Positions 1-5,295 of a stretch of 8,808 nt of DNA are shown one piece after another. The notes under the pieces are model-generated. The model made no database searches. It was not told the origin of the DNA and was given only the letters and a program-made list of their open reading frames with translations. A program made the position numbers and the translations under genes. How positions within the stretch are numbered: position 1 is the stretch's first letter; each line of letters opens with the position of its first letter. The DNA lies in assembly GCA_003140705.1 (NCBI GenBank), contig PLKU01000081.1, positions 4,445 to 13,252 on the forward strand, read 5' to 3'. The DNA comes from Acidobacteriaceae bacterium (lineage in GTDB: Bacteria; Acidobacteriota; Terriglobia; Terriglobales; Acidobacteriaceae).

Positions 1-1656
1 CGGAGACTGCGCATTCTCCATCCCTGCGGGCGAATCGATCTGGAAAGTCAGGACATGATGCGGGTCGAATCCCGGATCGACTCTGATGAGGTGCAAAAAG
101 CTTTGCAACAACAGAGCGGCACCGAGCAGCAGCACCACTGCTAAGGCGATTTCGCTTACAACCAGCGTTGAGCGCAGACGCCCCCTGTCTTCGCCGCCTG
201 TGCCCCGCCCGCTTCTTTTCAGGGAATCAGTGAGACTGACCTTGGAGGCCTGCAAGGCTGGAGCCAGGCCGAACAAGATTCCAGCCAACAACGAAACCAG
301 AAAGGCGAAGCCGAGAAGCCGCCCGTCGAGGCCAATCGTATCGAGCCGCGGAATCGCGGCAGGCATGATTCTAACCAGGAAGCGGAACGACAACGATGCC
401 AATGCGAGTCCCAGTCCGCCACCCAGCAGCCCCAATACCAGGCTTTCCGCCAGTAATTGGCAAGTGACTCGCCCGCGGCTGGCGCCAAGAGCGATCCGCA
501 CAGCTATCTCCCTCCGTCGTCCGCTCGCTCGAGTCAACAAGAGATTCGCTATGTTGGCGCAGACGATCAAAAGTACGCATCCCACGCCTCCCAAAAGAAC
601 AAGCAATGGCGTGCGGAGATCTCCGGTGAGGAACACAAGCTCCGGCACCAGACGCACTGTGCGCGGCTTGTTCTCGGGATGCTCCTTGTTCAGTGCGCTG
701 GCAATGGTAACCATTTCGGCCTGGGCCTGTTGGAGCGTAACGTCGGGCTTCAGCAGGCCGACCACGTCGAGATAGTGCGCTCCCCGCTGAGCGGTAATTG
801 CGTTCGCGCCGCCTCGAGCATCCCCGGCGAGTGTAGTCCACAACTCGATGTGCTCCGCCTGTATGGGAAACTGAAACCTTGACGGCATGACGCCAACGAC
901 TATGAATCGCTGATCGCCAAGCTGAAGAACGCGGCCCAACACGGATGGGTCCGAAGCAAACTGCCGCTGCCACAAACCGTAGCTCAAGATAACCGGATCG
1001 GTGCCGCCCGCCGCGGAAGGCTTGTCTTCGCCGGGGAGGAAACTGCGTCCGAGCGCAGGCGTTACACCAAGCAGAGAAAACAATTGTGCTGAAACACTGG
1101 CCCCGAGCAAATGTTCCGGCTCATGTTGACCAATCAAGGTAAAATCCCCGGTCCGGAAGGCAGCCATCTCGTCAACGACATGATTCCGTGCACGCCAATC
1201 AACGAAGTCAAGGTAGGACGCAATACCGCCGTTGCCGTTTGCCGCAATCAGAGATTTGATCCGCACTAGGCGGTCGGCAGTTGGAAAGGGTAGAGGCTTC
1301 AGCATCACAGCGTTTACAACGCTGAATAGCGCCGTCGTTGCTCCGATCCCCAACGCCAGCGTCAGGAGCGCCGTGAACGCAAAGCCGGGTGATTTGCGCA
1401 ACTGGCGGAGCGCATACCGAACATCGCGCCCAACGCTGTCCAGCGCCAACGCAGCATCGGCAGCAGTGACGCGCTCCCTTATAGCCGTGGCATTTCCGAA
1501 TCTAACCAAGGCATCGCGACGAGCTTCCTCCGGCGGCATGCCGGCGGCGAGGTTGTCTTCAACTCGCATCTCGATGTGCGCACGAAGCTCACAGTCGATC
1601 TCACGATCGACTTGGGAGCGCAAAAACAGATTCCTGATTCGCCCAAATCGCGGCAT
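1..1656 (-). CDS. ADOP-family FtsX/MacB-like permease with N-terminal prefix domain (3' end outside window)
   Basis: Reading the minus strand from the ATG at 1656 gives 552 uninterrupted codons to the window edge. Residues 1-75 form a soluble, charged N-terminal extension (DREIDCELRAHIE, PPEEARRDALVRFG) typical of the ADOP permease prefix. TM1 follows at about 92-118 (LLTLALGIGATTALFSVVNAV), then a MacB-type periplasmic domain at about 120-345 (SYLDFVDW, FSLLGVTPALGR, SYGLWQ). The first FtsX domain has membrane segments at about 349-376, 398-425 and 446-468, with the hallmark CANIANLLLTRASGRRREIAVRIALGASRGR at 366-396. A fifth segment at 498-520 opens the second half. Family members with a prefix are near 850-900 residues, so roughly a third is missing. 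It follows padR by 9 bp; a GAGG ribosome site (1664-1667) overlaps the padR stop codon and fixes this start. The family is known for duplicated FtsX domains and the absence of a partner ATPase; the substrate is unknown. MacB-like efflux or lipoprotein handling is inference from homology. Confidence 0.93.
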   Translation of the reverse strand, partial: MPRFGRIRNLFLRSQVDREIDCELRAHIEMRVEDNLAAGMPPEEARRDALVRFGNATAIRERVTAADAALALDSVGRDVRYALRQLRKSPGFAFTALLTLALGIGATTALFSVVNAVMLKPLPFPTADRLVRIKSLIAANGNGGIASYLDFVDWRARNHVVDEMAAFRTGDFTLIGQHEPEHLLGASVSAQLFSLLGVTPALGRSFLPGEDKPSAAGGTDPVILSYGLWQRQFASDPSVLGRVLQLGDQRFIVVGVMPSRFQFPIQAEHIELWTTLAGDARGGANAITAQRGAHYLDVVGLLKPDVTLQQAQAEMVTIASALNKEHPENKPRTVRLVPELVFLTGDLRTPLLVLLGGVGCVLLIVCANIANLLLTRASGRRREIAVRIALGASRGRVTCQLLAESLVLGLLGGGLGLALASLSFRFLVRIMPAAIPRLDTIGLDGRLLGFAFLVSLLAGILFGLAPALQASKVSLTDSLKRSGRGTGGEDRGRLRSTLVVSEIALAVVLLLGAALLLQSFLHLIRVDPGFDPHHVLTFQIDSPAGMENAQSP

Positions 1657-1660
1657 CGGA

Positions 1661-1667
1661 TCACCTC
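1661..1667 (-). promoter_or_regulatory. Ribosome binding site of the ADOP gene, overlapping the padR stop codon
   Basis: On the minus strand GAGGTGA precedes the permease ATG; the GAGG core ends 7 nt before it. Its first two bases are the last two of the padR TGA stop (1666-1668). This arrangement suggests translational coupling, with ribosomes that finish padR re-initiating on the permease. Confidence 0.7.
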
Positions 1668-1992
1668 ACGCGTAGCGCAACATGGCGCGAACGCCCTTTA
1701 CCAAGTGCTCAAAGTTCTCTTGCTCTTCCTGCAACCTTTTTCTACCAGCAACGCTCAGTTTGTAGTACTTGGCCTTCCGGTTCGTCTCTGTCTGAGCCCA
1801 TTCTGAAGCGATCCACCCGCACTGTTCCATGCGGTGCAGAGCTGGGTAAAGTGATCCCTCTTCCACGCGCAGCAGTTCATCGGAAGCCCTCTGAATGTGG
1901 AGCACAATCCCGTAACCGTGCAGAGACACCATTTGAGCCAGCGTTTTCAGAACCAGGAGATCTAAAGTTCCTTGCAGATCATTCTTTGGCAT
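1666..1992 (-). CDS. PadR-family winged-helix transcriptional repressor (acidobacterial, ADOP-associated type)
   Basis: This 108-residue protein is a PadR N-terminal domain with almost nothing added. It starts MPKNDLQGTLDLLVLKTL (helix 1), followed by the GYGI turn at 27-30, the recognition region EEGSLYPALHRMEQCGWI at 44-61, the wing (TNRKAKYYKLSVAGRKRL, 70-87) and a closing helix (89-106) used for dimerisation. PadR proteins bind palindromic or repeated operators as dimers and release DNA on sensing small phenolic, drug-like or other ligands; the ligand here cannot be predicted. The short form without a separate C-terminal domain matches the acidobacterial subgroup that travels with ADOP permeases. 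The ADOP gene lies 9 bp downstream, so it is the obvious co-transcribed target, probably with autoregulation. A purine-rich AGGGG sits 9 nt upstream of the ATG, and two 16-bp direct repeats lie at and above that site. Confidence 0.92.
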   Translation of the reverse strand: MPKNDLQGTLDLLVLKTLAQMVSLHGYGIVLHIQRASDELLRVEEGSLYPALHRMEQCGWIASEWAQTETNRKAKYYKLSVAGRKRLQEEQENFEHLVKGVRAMLRYA

Positions 1993-1994
1993 GG

Positions 1995-2040
1995 AAACAT
2001 ACCCCTAGACAACTTAGTACGAGTAAACATATCCCTAGAT
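1995..2040. repeat. Pair of 16-bp direct repeats in the padR leader, candidate operator
   Basis: AAACATACCCCTAGAC at 1995-2010 is repeated as AAACATATCCCTAGAT at 2025-2040, a 14 of 16 match with start points 30 bp apart, close to three helical turns. The proximal copy covers the probable padR ribosome site (read on the minus strand as TCTAGGGGTATGTTT). ACTTAGTACGAGT lies between the copies. Same-face repeats directly in front of an autoregulated PadR gene are what an operator would look like. PadR binding here is inference, since known PadR sites are usually inverted rather than direct repeats. Confidence 0.45.
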
Positions 2041-2042
2041 GA

Positions 2043-2504
2043 TTAGGTGTGTCAAGAAGCGACTCGCCGGGGGGTGTTCGACCATGGACGCGCCGCTTGT
2101 TACCGGCACATTGAGCTCCGCTTGGACCTTTGATTGGCCGCCAGGTTGGCAACATTTTCATCGAGAACTTGGGAGGTCCCATCCACGGTTCCGAACGATT
2201 AACCGACTAAGCGGCGGCGTCCATTCGGTCAATACTGGACACCGCCGAACACCCTGCGACGGACCTGGTGATCGCTGGTCAAATGTTGAAAACTGGGCTT
2301 CGCATGAGTTGAAGCCCAGTTATCCAAGTACACACGAAGGAAGAGCCAGCTTTGCCACATACACTTGATTCCGATGAACCTTGGGGCAGTTGAATCGAAC
2401 GCCGTTGACACCATCGCCAAATCCTCACTCAGCGCGAGATATCTGTTGCACAAGTACAACCACATTTCATCGCAGATTTTGGCTGTTTTGGTACACTCCC
2501 ATCA
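2043..2504. other. Gene-free interval between padR and the DUF3455 gene
   Basis: This 460-bp stretch separates the divergent padR and DUF3455 genes. The longest plus-strand reading frame (2039-2368) has no recognisable motif, no ribosome site and a composition rich in Arg, Ser and Pro, so I do not call it a gene. The only structure seen is the hairpin repeat at 2277-2321. The interval must hold the promoters for both flanking genes, but I see no convincing -35/-10 pair. Confidence 0.6.
2277..2321. repeat. Diverged 45-bp repeat, copy 1, containing a perfect 11-bp hairpin
   Basis: The copy opens with GGTCAAATGTTGA, identical to copy 2 at 3058. Within it, AACTGGGCTTC (2291-2301) pairs perfectly with GAAGCCCAGTT (2311-2321) around a 9-nt loop. 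No T-run follows on the plus strand, so it is not a standard intrinsic terminator. Aligned with copy 2, 35 of 45 columns agree, with one single-base gap. Confidence 0.7.
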
Positions 2505-3014
2505 ATGCGGATTCTGGCGGCTTCTCTGATCTCGGCTTTGGTTTCGATCCTGGCTCTGACTGCCCAGCAGACGGGTACTACGATCGATCCTCCTGTGGGC
2601 GCCCGCGATGTGTTGCAGGCGAAGGGAGACGGATTCCAGATTTACGTTTGCACTGACACGCACGCTGGGCTCAAATGGAGCCTGAAGGCTCCGGATGCGA
2701 ATCTGCTCGATTCTTCCGGGAAGACGATCGGAAGGCATTTTGCGGGACCGACCTGGAGCTTGGCCGACGGCAGCCAGGTTCAGGGAGAGCTGATTGCCAG
2801 CAAACCCGCTCCGGAAGTGAATTCCGTGCCTTGGTTATTACTACAAGCCAAGGTCGGAACCGCCACGGACAGGCTTGCCAATATAAAGTTCATTCGGCGC
2901 ACAGAGACTCACGGTGGAGTTGCGCCCGAGTCCGGCTGCCAAAGCTCGCGCGACGCCGACAAAATCGTTCGGATTCCTTACACTGCCATCTACACGTTCT
3001 ATGCGGAGAAATAG
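2505..3014 (+). CDS. Secreted DUF3455 domain protein
   Basis: This 169-residue protein begins with a signal peptide: MR, then a hydrophobic core at 3-20 and likely cleavage near ALTA/QQ at 20-21. The mature part is one DUF3455 domain: an opening strand ending QIYVC (45-49), W58 with L69-D-S-S-G-K, the signature HFAGPTWSLADGSQVQG (78-94), VPWLLLQAK (108-116), IKFIRRTETHGGVAPESGC (127-145) and a closing PYTAIYTFYAE. C49 and C145 are the only mature cysteines and could form a disulfide, consistent with export. The domain is widespread in bacterial and fungal secreted proteins, but its biochemical function is unknown. The start is the only ATG at the head of the signal peptide; no clear Shine-Dalgarno sequence precedes it, so translation may be weak or the transcript nearly leaderless. 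The gene stands alone, flanked by two copies of a hairpin repeat. Confidence 0.9.
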   Translation: MRILAASLISALVSILALTAQQTGTTIDPPVGARDVLQAKGDGFQIYVCTDTHAGLKWSLKAPDANLLDSSGKTIGRHFAGPTWSLADGSQVQGELIASKPAPEVNSVPWLLLQAKVGTATDRLANIKFIRRTETHGGVAPESGCQSSRDADKIVRIPYTAIYTFYAEK

Positions 3015-3057
3015 TTCGGGGAGGCGGCCGTGCAGAGGCATACGGCGCGACTTGGGC

Positions 3058-3101
3058 GGTCAAATGTTGATACATGGGCATTGCACTTGTTGAGCCCAAT
3101 T
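3058..3101. repeat. Diverged 45-bp repeat, copy 2 (44 bp)
   Basis: This is a same-orientation copy of the element at 2277-2321, 781 bp downstream and just after the DUF3455 stop. The first 13 bases are identical; the rest differs at nine positions and lacks one A. Only the hairpin core TGGGC (3075-3079) / GCCCA (3094-3098) is kept, so the stem is weaker than in copy 1. Confidence 0.65.
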
Positions 3102-3243
3102 CCAGGAGGCAACGGAACCCTTCCGACCTGGCGATATTGCTCAGCCAGTAACTGAAGGCGACCAACTGGGAGTTGTACAACCTAACTTCGCCGTTGATCG
3201 TTCCTTCTCCCCAAAACCGGACGAAGCCGGGCGGTACGTGACA

Positions 3244-3287
3244 CGCTCGCTCTATGCGCGGACCCAGGGAGAGGGAGCGAATATAAT
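3244..3287 (+). promoter_or_regulatory. Candidate promoter of the MmcQ/YjbR gene with an embedded inverted repeat
   Basis: TATAAT at 3282-3287 is a perfect sigma-70 -10 hexamer. With a 17-bp spacer the -35 position holds CGGACC (3259-3264), matching the consensus at only three bases. Transcription would start near 3294, about 45 nt before the gene. CGCTCGCTCT (3244-3253) and AGAGGGAGCG (3270-3279) form a 10-bp inverted repeat with one mismatch and a 16-nt spacer that brackets the -35 region, a position suitable for a repressor site. The repressor is not identifiable. Confidence 0.35.
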
Positions 3288-3338
3288 GTGCGTGCCGCCC
3301 CAAAGAAGATCTTGAGTTCCAAGGAATCTCACTGACTG

Positions 3339-3707
3339 ATGGCCAAGAGCACAATCACCTTCGACACCGTGCGGGAAATCGGGCTTGCCTTGCCCGGCGT
3401 CGATGAGAGCACAGCGTACGGGTCTCCGGCACTCAAGGTTCATGGAAATGTCATGGCTTGTATGGCCATTAATCGCACTGCTGAACCTGGCTCGCTCGGG
3501 GTTTGGGTGGATTTCGACGATCGCGCCGAACTTCTCGCCGCGGACCCTGATGTTTACTACGTGACAGACCACTACGCCCCCTACAATGTAGTGCTGGTGC
3601 GCTTGTCTCGCGTCAAGCGAGATATGTTGCGAGACTTGCTCGGTATGGCCCATAAGTTTGCGACCCGCAAGGCCGAGCCCCGTCCGCCAGCACGGAAGCG
3701 ACGCTGA
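3339..3707 (+). CDS. MmcQ/YjbR-family small protein
   Basis: The 122-residue product matches the compact MmcQ/YjbR (CyaY-like fold) family across its length: ITFDTVREIGLALPGVDESTAYGSPALKV (residues 6-34), a strand region ending SLGVWVDFDDRAELLAADPDVYYVTDHYAPYNVVLVRL (52-89) and a C-terminal helix RDMLRDLLGMAHKFA (94-108). It ends in a basic tail (RPPARKRR). The family is often annotated as DNA-binding because of fold similarity to double-wing DNA-binding domains; a cellular role has not been settled, and the basic tail is only compatible with nucleic-acid binding. The start chosen is the first ATG of the conserved block; an AAGGAA at 3321-3326 is a rather distant ribosome site (12 nt from the ATG). 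The next feature downstream is the IS6-family element, 71 bp away. No terminator is evident. Confidence 0.87.
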   Translation: MAKSTITFDTVREIGLALPGVDESTAYGSPALKVHGNVMACMAINRTAEPGSLGVWVDFDDRAELLAADPDVYYVTDHYAPYNVVLVRLSRVKRDMLRDLLGMAHKFATRKAEPRPPARKRR

Positions 3708-3778
3708 CGGAATTCCAATCTTCTCGATGGTTGTGCCTGGACCACCGGAAGTAACCAACAAATTGGGGGTTCTCTATG

Positions 3779-3795
3779 GGGCTCTGGTGCAAATA
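3779..3795 (+). repeat. Left terminal inverted repeat of the IS6-family element
   Basis: GGGCTCTGGTGCAAATA matches the right end exactly over 17 bp when complemented. It lies 39 bp beyond the transposase stop codon. Confidence 0.9.
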
Positions 3796-3834
3796 TGTGT
3801 GAGGGGCGCAACAAAGCCAGTGGAGGAGTGACGA

Positions 3835-4551
3835 CTACGCTGCGAGTACCGCATTCCAAATTGCAGGGACAGATTGGTTCTTGGGACGGAGACGCCCCAG
3901 GTCGAATTGTCCTTTGCGAATTCGGTGGAGCAGTTCGATCCCGGCAACGGTGGTAGCTGCGCAATCAAAGTTCTTGAAGCCAAGCATCGGTCCTGTTCTA
4001 GATTTAATACCGCGGTGATCCTGTTCGATCAGATTGTTCAAGTATTTTGACGATCTGAACTTTATGTTCTGCCATGCCTCGTCTTCTCTTGGCATCTCGC
4101 GTACTGCTCGGTGTGATGCAGCGTAGCCATCCAAGGTGATACTGACCGGTGCCCGCCTTTGGGTTCGAAGCGCCTTGCGGAAAAATGCCTTGGCGGCCGC
4201 GACGTCTCTTGTCGGACTGAGTCGAAAGTCGACGGTGTTGCCATCCCGGTCGACCGCGCGATATAGGTAAACCCATCGTCCACGCACTTTCAGATACGTC
4301 TCGTCGACACGCCAGGACAGGCCAACTTTACGCGCAAAGCGCGTCCAGCGCTTCTCGAACTCCGGAGCATACCGTTGCACCCAGCGCATGATCGTTGTAT
4401 GCGAAAAATGCAGTCCACGTTCGGCCATCATCTCAACCAGGTCACGAAAGCTGAGTTTGTAACACAGGTACCAACGCACACAAAGGATGATCACATCCCT
4501 GTCGAAATGGCGCCCTGCAAACAGATCCTTCATGCCAATTAACTTGCTCAT
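3835..4551 (-). CDS. IS6-family DDE transposase
   Basis: The 238-residue protein is full length for the family (usually about 230-240). It opens with KDLFAGRHFDRDVIILCVRWYLCYKLSFRDLVEMMAERGL, the family's N-terminal helix-turn-helix (HTH) segment. HTTIMRWVQRYAPEFEKRW (51-69) leads to the catalytic core. The triad is D83 (WRVDETY), D141 (TLDGYAASHRAV) and E176 (NNLIEQDHRGIKSR), with exactly 34 residues between the second D and the E and K183 at E+7, as expected for an active DDE enzyme. No stop or frameshift interrupts it, so it is probably functional. These enzymes move the element by replicative (cointegrate) transposition. The start at 4551 lies inside the element, 65 bp from its right end; a GGAAGAA 11 nt upstream is the only plausible ribosome site. 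Confidence 0.95.
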   Translation of the reverse strand: MSKLIGMKDLFAGRHFDRDVIILCVRWYLCYKLSFRDLVEMMAERGLHFSHTTIMRWVQRYAPEFEKRWTRFARKVGLSWRVDETYLKVRGRWVYLYRAVDRDGNTVDFRLSPTRDVAAAKAFFRKALRTQRRAPVSITLDGYAASHRAVREMPREDEAWQNIKFRSSKYLNNLIEQDHRGIKSRTGPMLGFKNFDCAATTVAGIELLHRIRKGQFDLGRLRPKNQSVPAIWNAVLAA

Positions 4552-4599
4552 CGTCGGCCCATTTCTTCCAGATCATTACTGTAACCCACTCGAACTCGC

Positions 4600-4616
4600 T
4601 ATTTGCACCAGAGCCC
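4600..4616 (-). repeat. Right terminal inverted repeat of the IS6-family element
   Basis: The plus strand reads TATTTGCACCAGAGCCC, the exact reverse complement of the left end. It is the transposase-proximal end and should carry the transposase promoter, although no clear hexamers are visible. Confidence 0.9.
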
Positions 4617-4910
4617 TTTTGGCATCCGCAAGACCTTCGGGTTCAAGGCAGGCTAGGAGCAGGGCAACGAGGATTCGAAAGCTCACGGCAGGTCTCCACG
4701 AGATTGAGGTAGTTTACCAGTAGTAGTCGGAAGGAAAGAGAGCTCCGTCTTTCGGGCGTTGGAGACCGCGAGTACGCTTTTCAATAAGAACCGCAGGAAA
4801 ACCTCAATTTCAGGTTCTCCGCAGGATTGCTCCTCGAATGTCGGGATGTGACAAGGTTTCCTTGAGTTGGCATTATGCCGCTCGGGTCACCGGGGTCCAG
4901 GAATCATGTG

Positions 4911-5080
4911 TCAGTTGGCGATAACTGGGTCTATGAACACCCCGCCGGCTGCTGCGAGAGAGAGGAGACGACGTACTTGGCGTCGGTCTGCTCAAAGCAA
5001 ACGCGCAGTTTGCAGAAGCGGTTGAACCATGAATGCGTGCGGGCGACCAACCCGCGCCGCTCTAAATGTACCGGTATGTC
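4911..5080 (-). pseudogene. Decayed C-terminal fragment of an IS5-like DDE transposase, frameshifted
   Basis: On the minus strand from 5080 one frame reads DIPVHLERRGLVARTHSW then FNRFCKLRVCFEQTDAKYV. This resembles the end of IS5-type transposases, where a (V/R)ERTHSWLNRFR(K/R)L...YEKTDA.Y block carries the catalytic Glu region. The usual Glu of VERTH is Ala here (VARTH, codons within 5015-5047). The frame then breaks: the expected LLSLAAA continuation lies in another frame (LSLAAAGGVFIDPVIAN, ending at the TGA 4911-4913), and restoring a single C near 4962-4968 rejoins them. The N-terminal two thirds of the gene and the element's ends are not detectable, and the frame is closed upstream by a stop at 5081-5083. 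It is an old, inactive relic. Confidence 0.6.
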
Positions 5081-5155
5081 TTAGTGTTGTACTTGAAACG
5101 CCATCCCAACGCTCATTCCAGCTCAAATTGTTGCGCGCGAGCGTTCCATTTAAAG

Positions 5156-5179
5156 CATCAAGACTTGTCGTTCTTGATG
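5156..5179. promoter_or_regulatory. Perfect 8-bp inverted repeat upstream of the second ADOP gene
   Basis: CATCAAGA (5156-5163) is complementary to TCTTGATG (5172-5179) with an 8-nt spacer, ending 116 bp before the permease start. No T-run follows. It could be an operator half-site pair or a leader hairpin; it does not resemble the direct repeats in front of padR. Confidence 0.25.
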
Positions 5180-5282
5180 AATGAGCAAGACAGCAAGGCA
5201 GAGACGAGGGGACAGGGATCGAACCGTGAATCGGTCACAAGTCAATGGGAACCATACGCCGGCCAGAGTCGTATTTGACTTC

Positions 5283-5287
5283 AAGGA
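5283..5287 (+). promoter_or_regulatory. Ribosome binding site that decides the start of the second ADOP gene
   Basis: AAGGA lies 8 nt before the ATG at 5296. The longer in-frame alternative at 5245 has no such motif and would add 17 residues that resemble nothing in the family, so 5296 is chosen. Confidence 0.65.
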
Positions 5288-5295
5288 CACCCGAG

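Larger units (their letters stand above)
3015..3338. other. Intergenic interval between the DUF3455 and MmcQ/YjbR genes
   Basis: This 324-bp non-coding stretch holds repeat copy 2 (3058-3101), an imperfect 10-bp inverted repeat (3244-3279) and a consensus -10 hexamer (3282-3287). A minus-strand reading frame crossing it (2890-3354) shows no domain and runs antisense into the DUF3455 gene, so it is treated as spurious. Confidence 0.55.
3779..4616 (-). mobile_element. Complete IS6-family insertion sequence
   Basis: The 838-bp element is bounded by perfect 17-bp inverted repeats: GGGCTCTGGTGCAAATA at 3779-3795 and its exact complement at 4600-4616. The GGCTCTG-TGCAAA core is the usual IS6-family end, comparable to the IS26 terminus, so the functional end may lie one base further in. 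It carries one intact transposase. IS6 elements normally create 8-bp target duplications; the flanks here, TCTCTATG on the left and TTTTGGCA on the right, do not match in either orientation. The element may therefore result from replicative rearrangement or later deletion rather than a simple insertion. Confidence 0.93.
4617..5295. other. Gene-free, IS-scarred interval between the IS6-family element and the second permease
   Basis: This 680-bp interval has no intact gene. It contains the IS5-like transposase remnant (4911-5080), an 8-bp inverted repeat (5156-5179) and, just outside the IS6-family right end, a possible truncated reading frame on the minus strand: GTG at 4686 preceded by GGAGA, with a signal-peptide-like start (SFRILVALLLACL) that runs into the IS. 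From about 4690 to 4910 I see nothing recognisable. Confidence 0.55.

Noticed and set aside
2291..2321. Intrinsic terminator at the 11-bp hairpin
   Set aside because: No T-run follows on the plus strand, and on the minus strand only TTTT follows the stem (positions 2287-2290 are TGAA on the plus strand, so even that is interrupted); it also does not sit at the end of a gene.
2039..2368. 109-codon plus-strand frame upstream of the DUF3455 gene
   Set aside because: No motif, no ribosome site, it begins inside the padR repeat region and its end runs through the hairpin repeat; treated as non-coding.
2277..3101. Integron cassette with attC sites around the DUF3455 gene
   Set aside because: GTTGAGC in copy 2 fits the GTTRRRY box, but there is no paired RYYYAAC box at the proper distance in either orientation, and copy 1 breaks the box with an extra A. 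No integrase gene is visible.
3252..3761. 169-codon open frame on the minus strand, antisense to the MmcQ/YjbR gene
   Set aside because: It covers a well-supported gene on the other strand, shows no domain and has no ribosome site; it is a compositional shadow. The same holds for long antisense frames at 371-973 (against the left permease, out of its frame), 2890-3354 and 6030-6650.
4791..4826. Direct repeat CCGCAGGA (4791-4798 and 4819-4826) flanking a short AACCT/AGGTT stem, with another CCGCAGGA near 7930
   Set aside because: An 8-bp word repeated in GC-rich DNA is weak evidence; there is no element-like content between or around the copies.
5215..5225. GGGATCGAACC, the complement of a tRNA T-loop-like GGTTCGATCCC
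   Set aside because: The bases beside the loop do not form a 5-bp T stem (only two pairs form) and no acceptor, D or anticodon arm is found nearby, so it is neither a tRNA nor a convincing attachment-site remnant.
5245..5295. Upstream in-frame ATG for the second permease
   Set aside because: It lacks a ribosome site, and the 17 extra residues do not resemble the prefix domain; the ATG at 5296 has AAGGA at ideal spacing and matches the usual family start.
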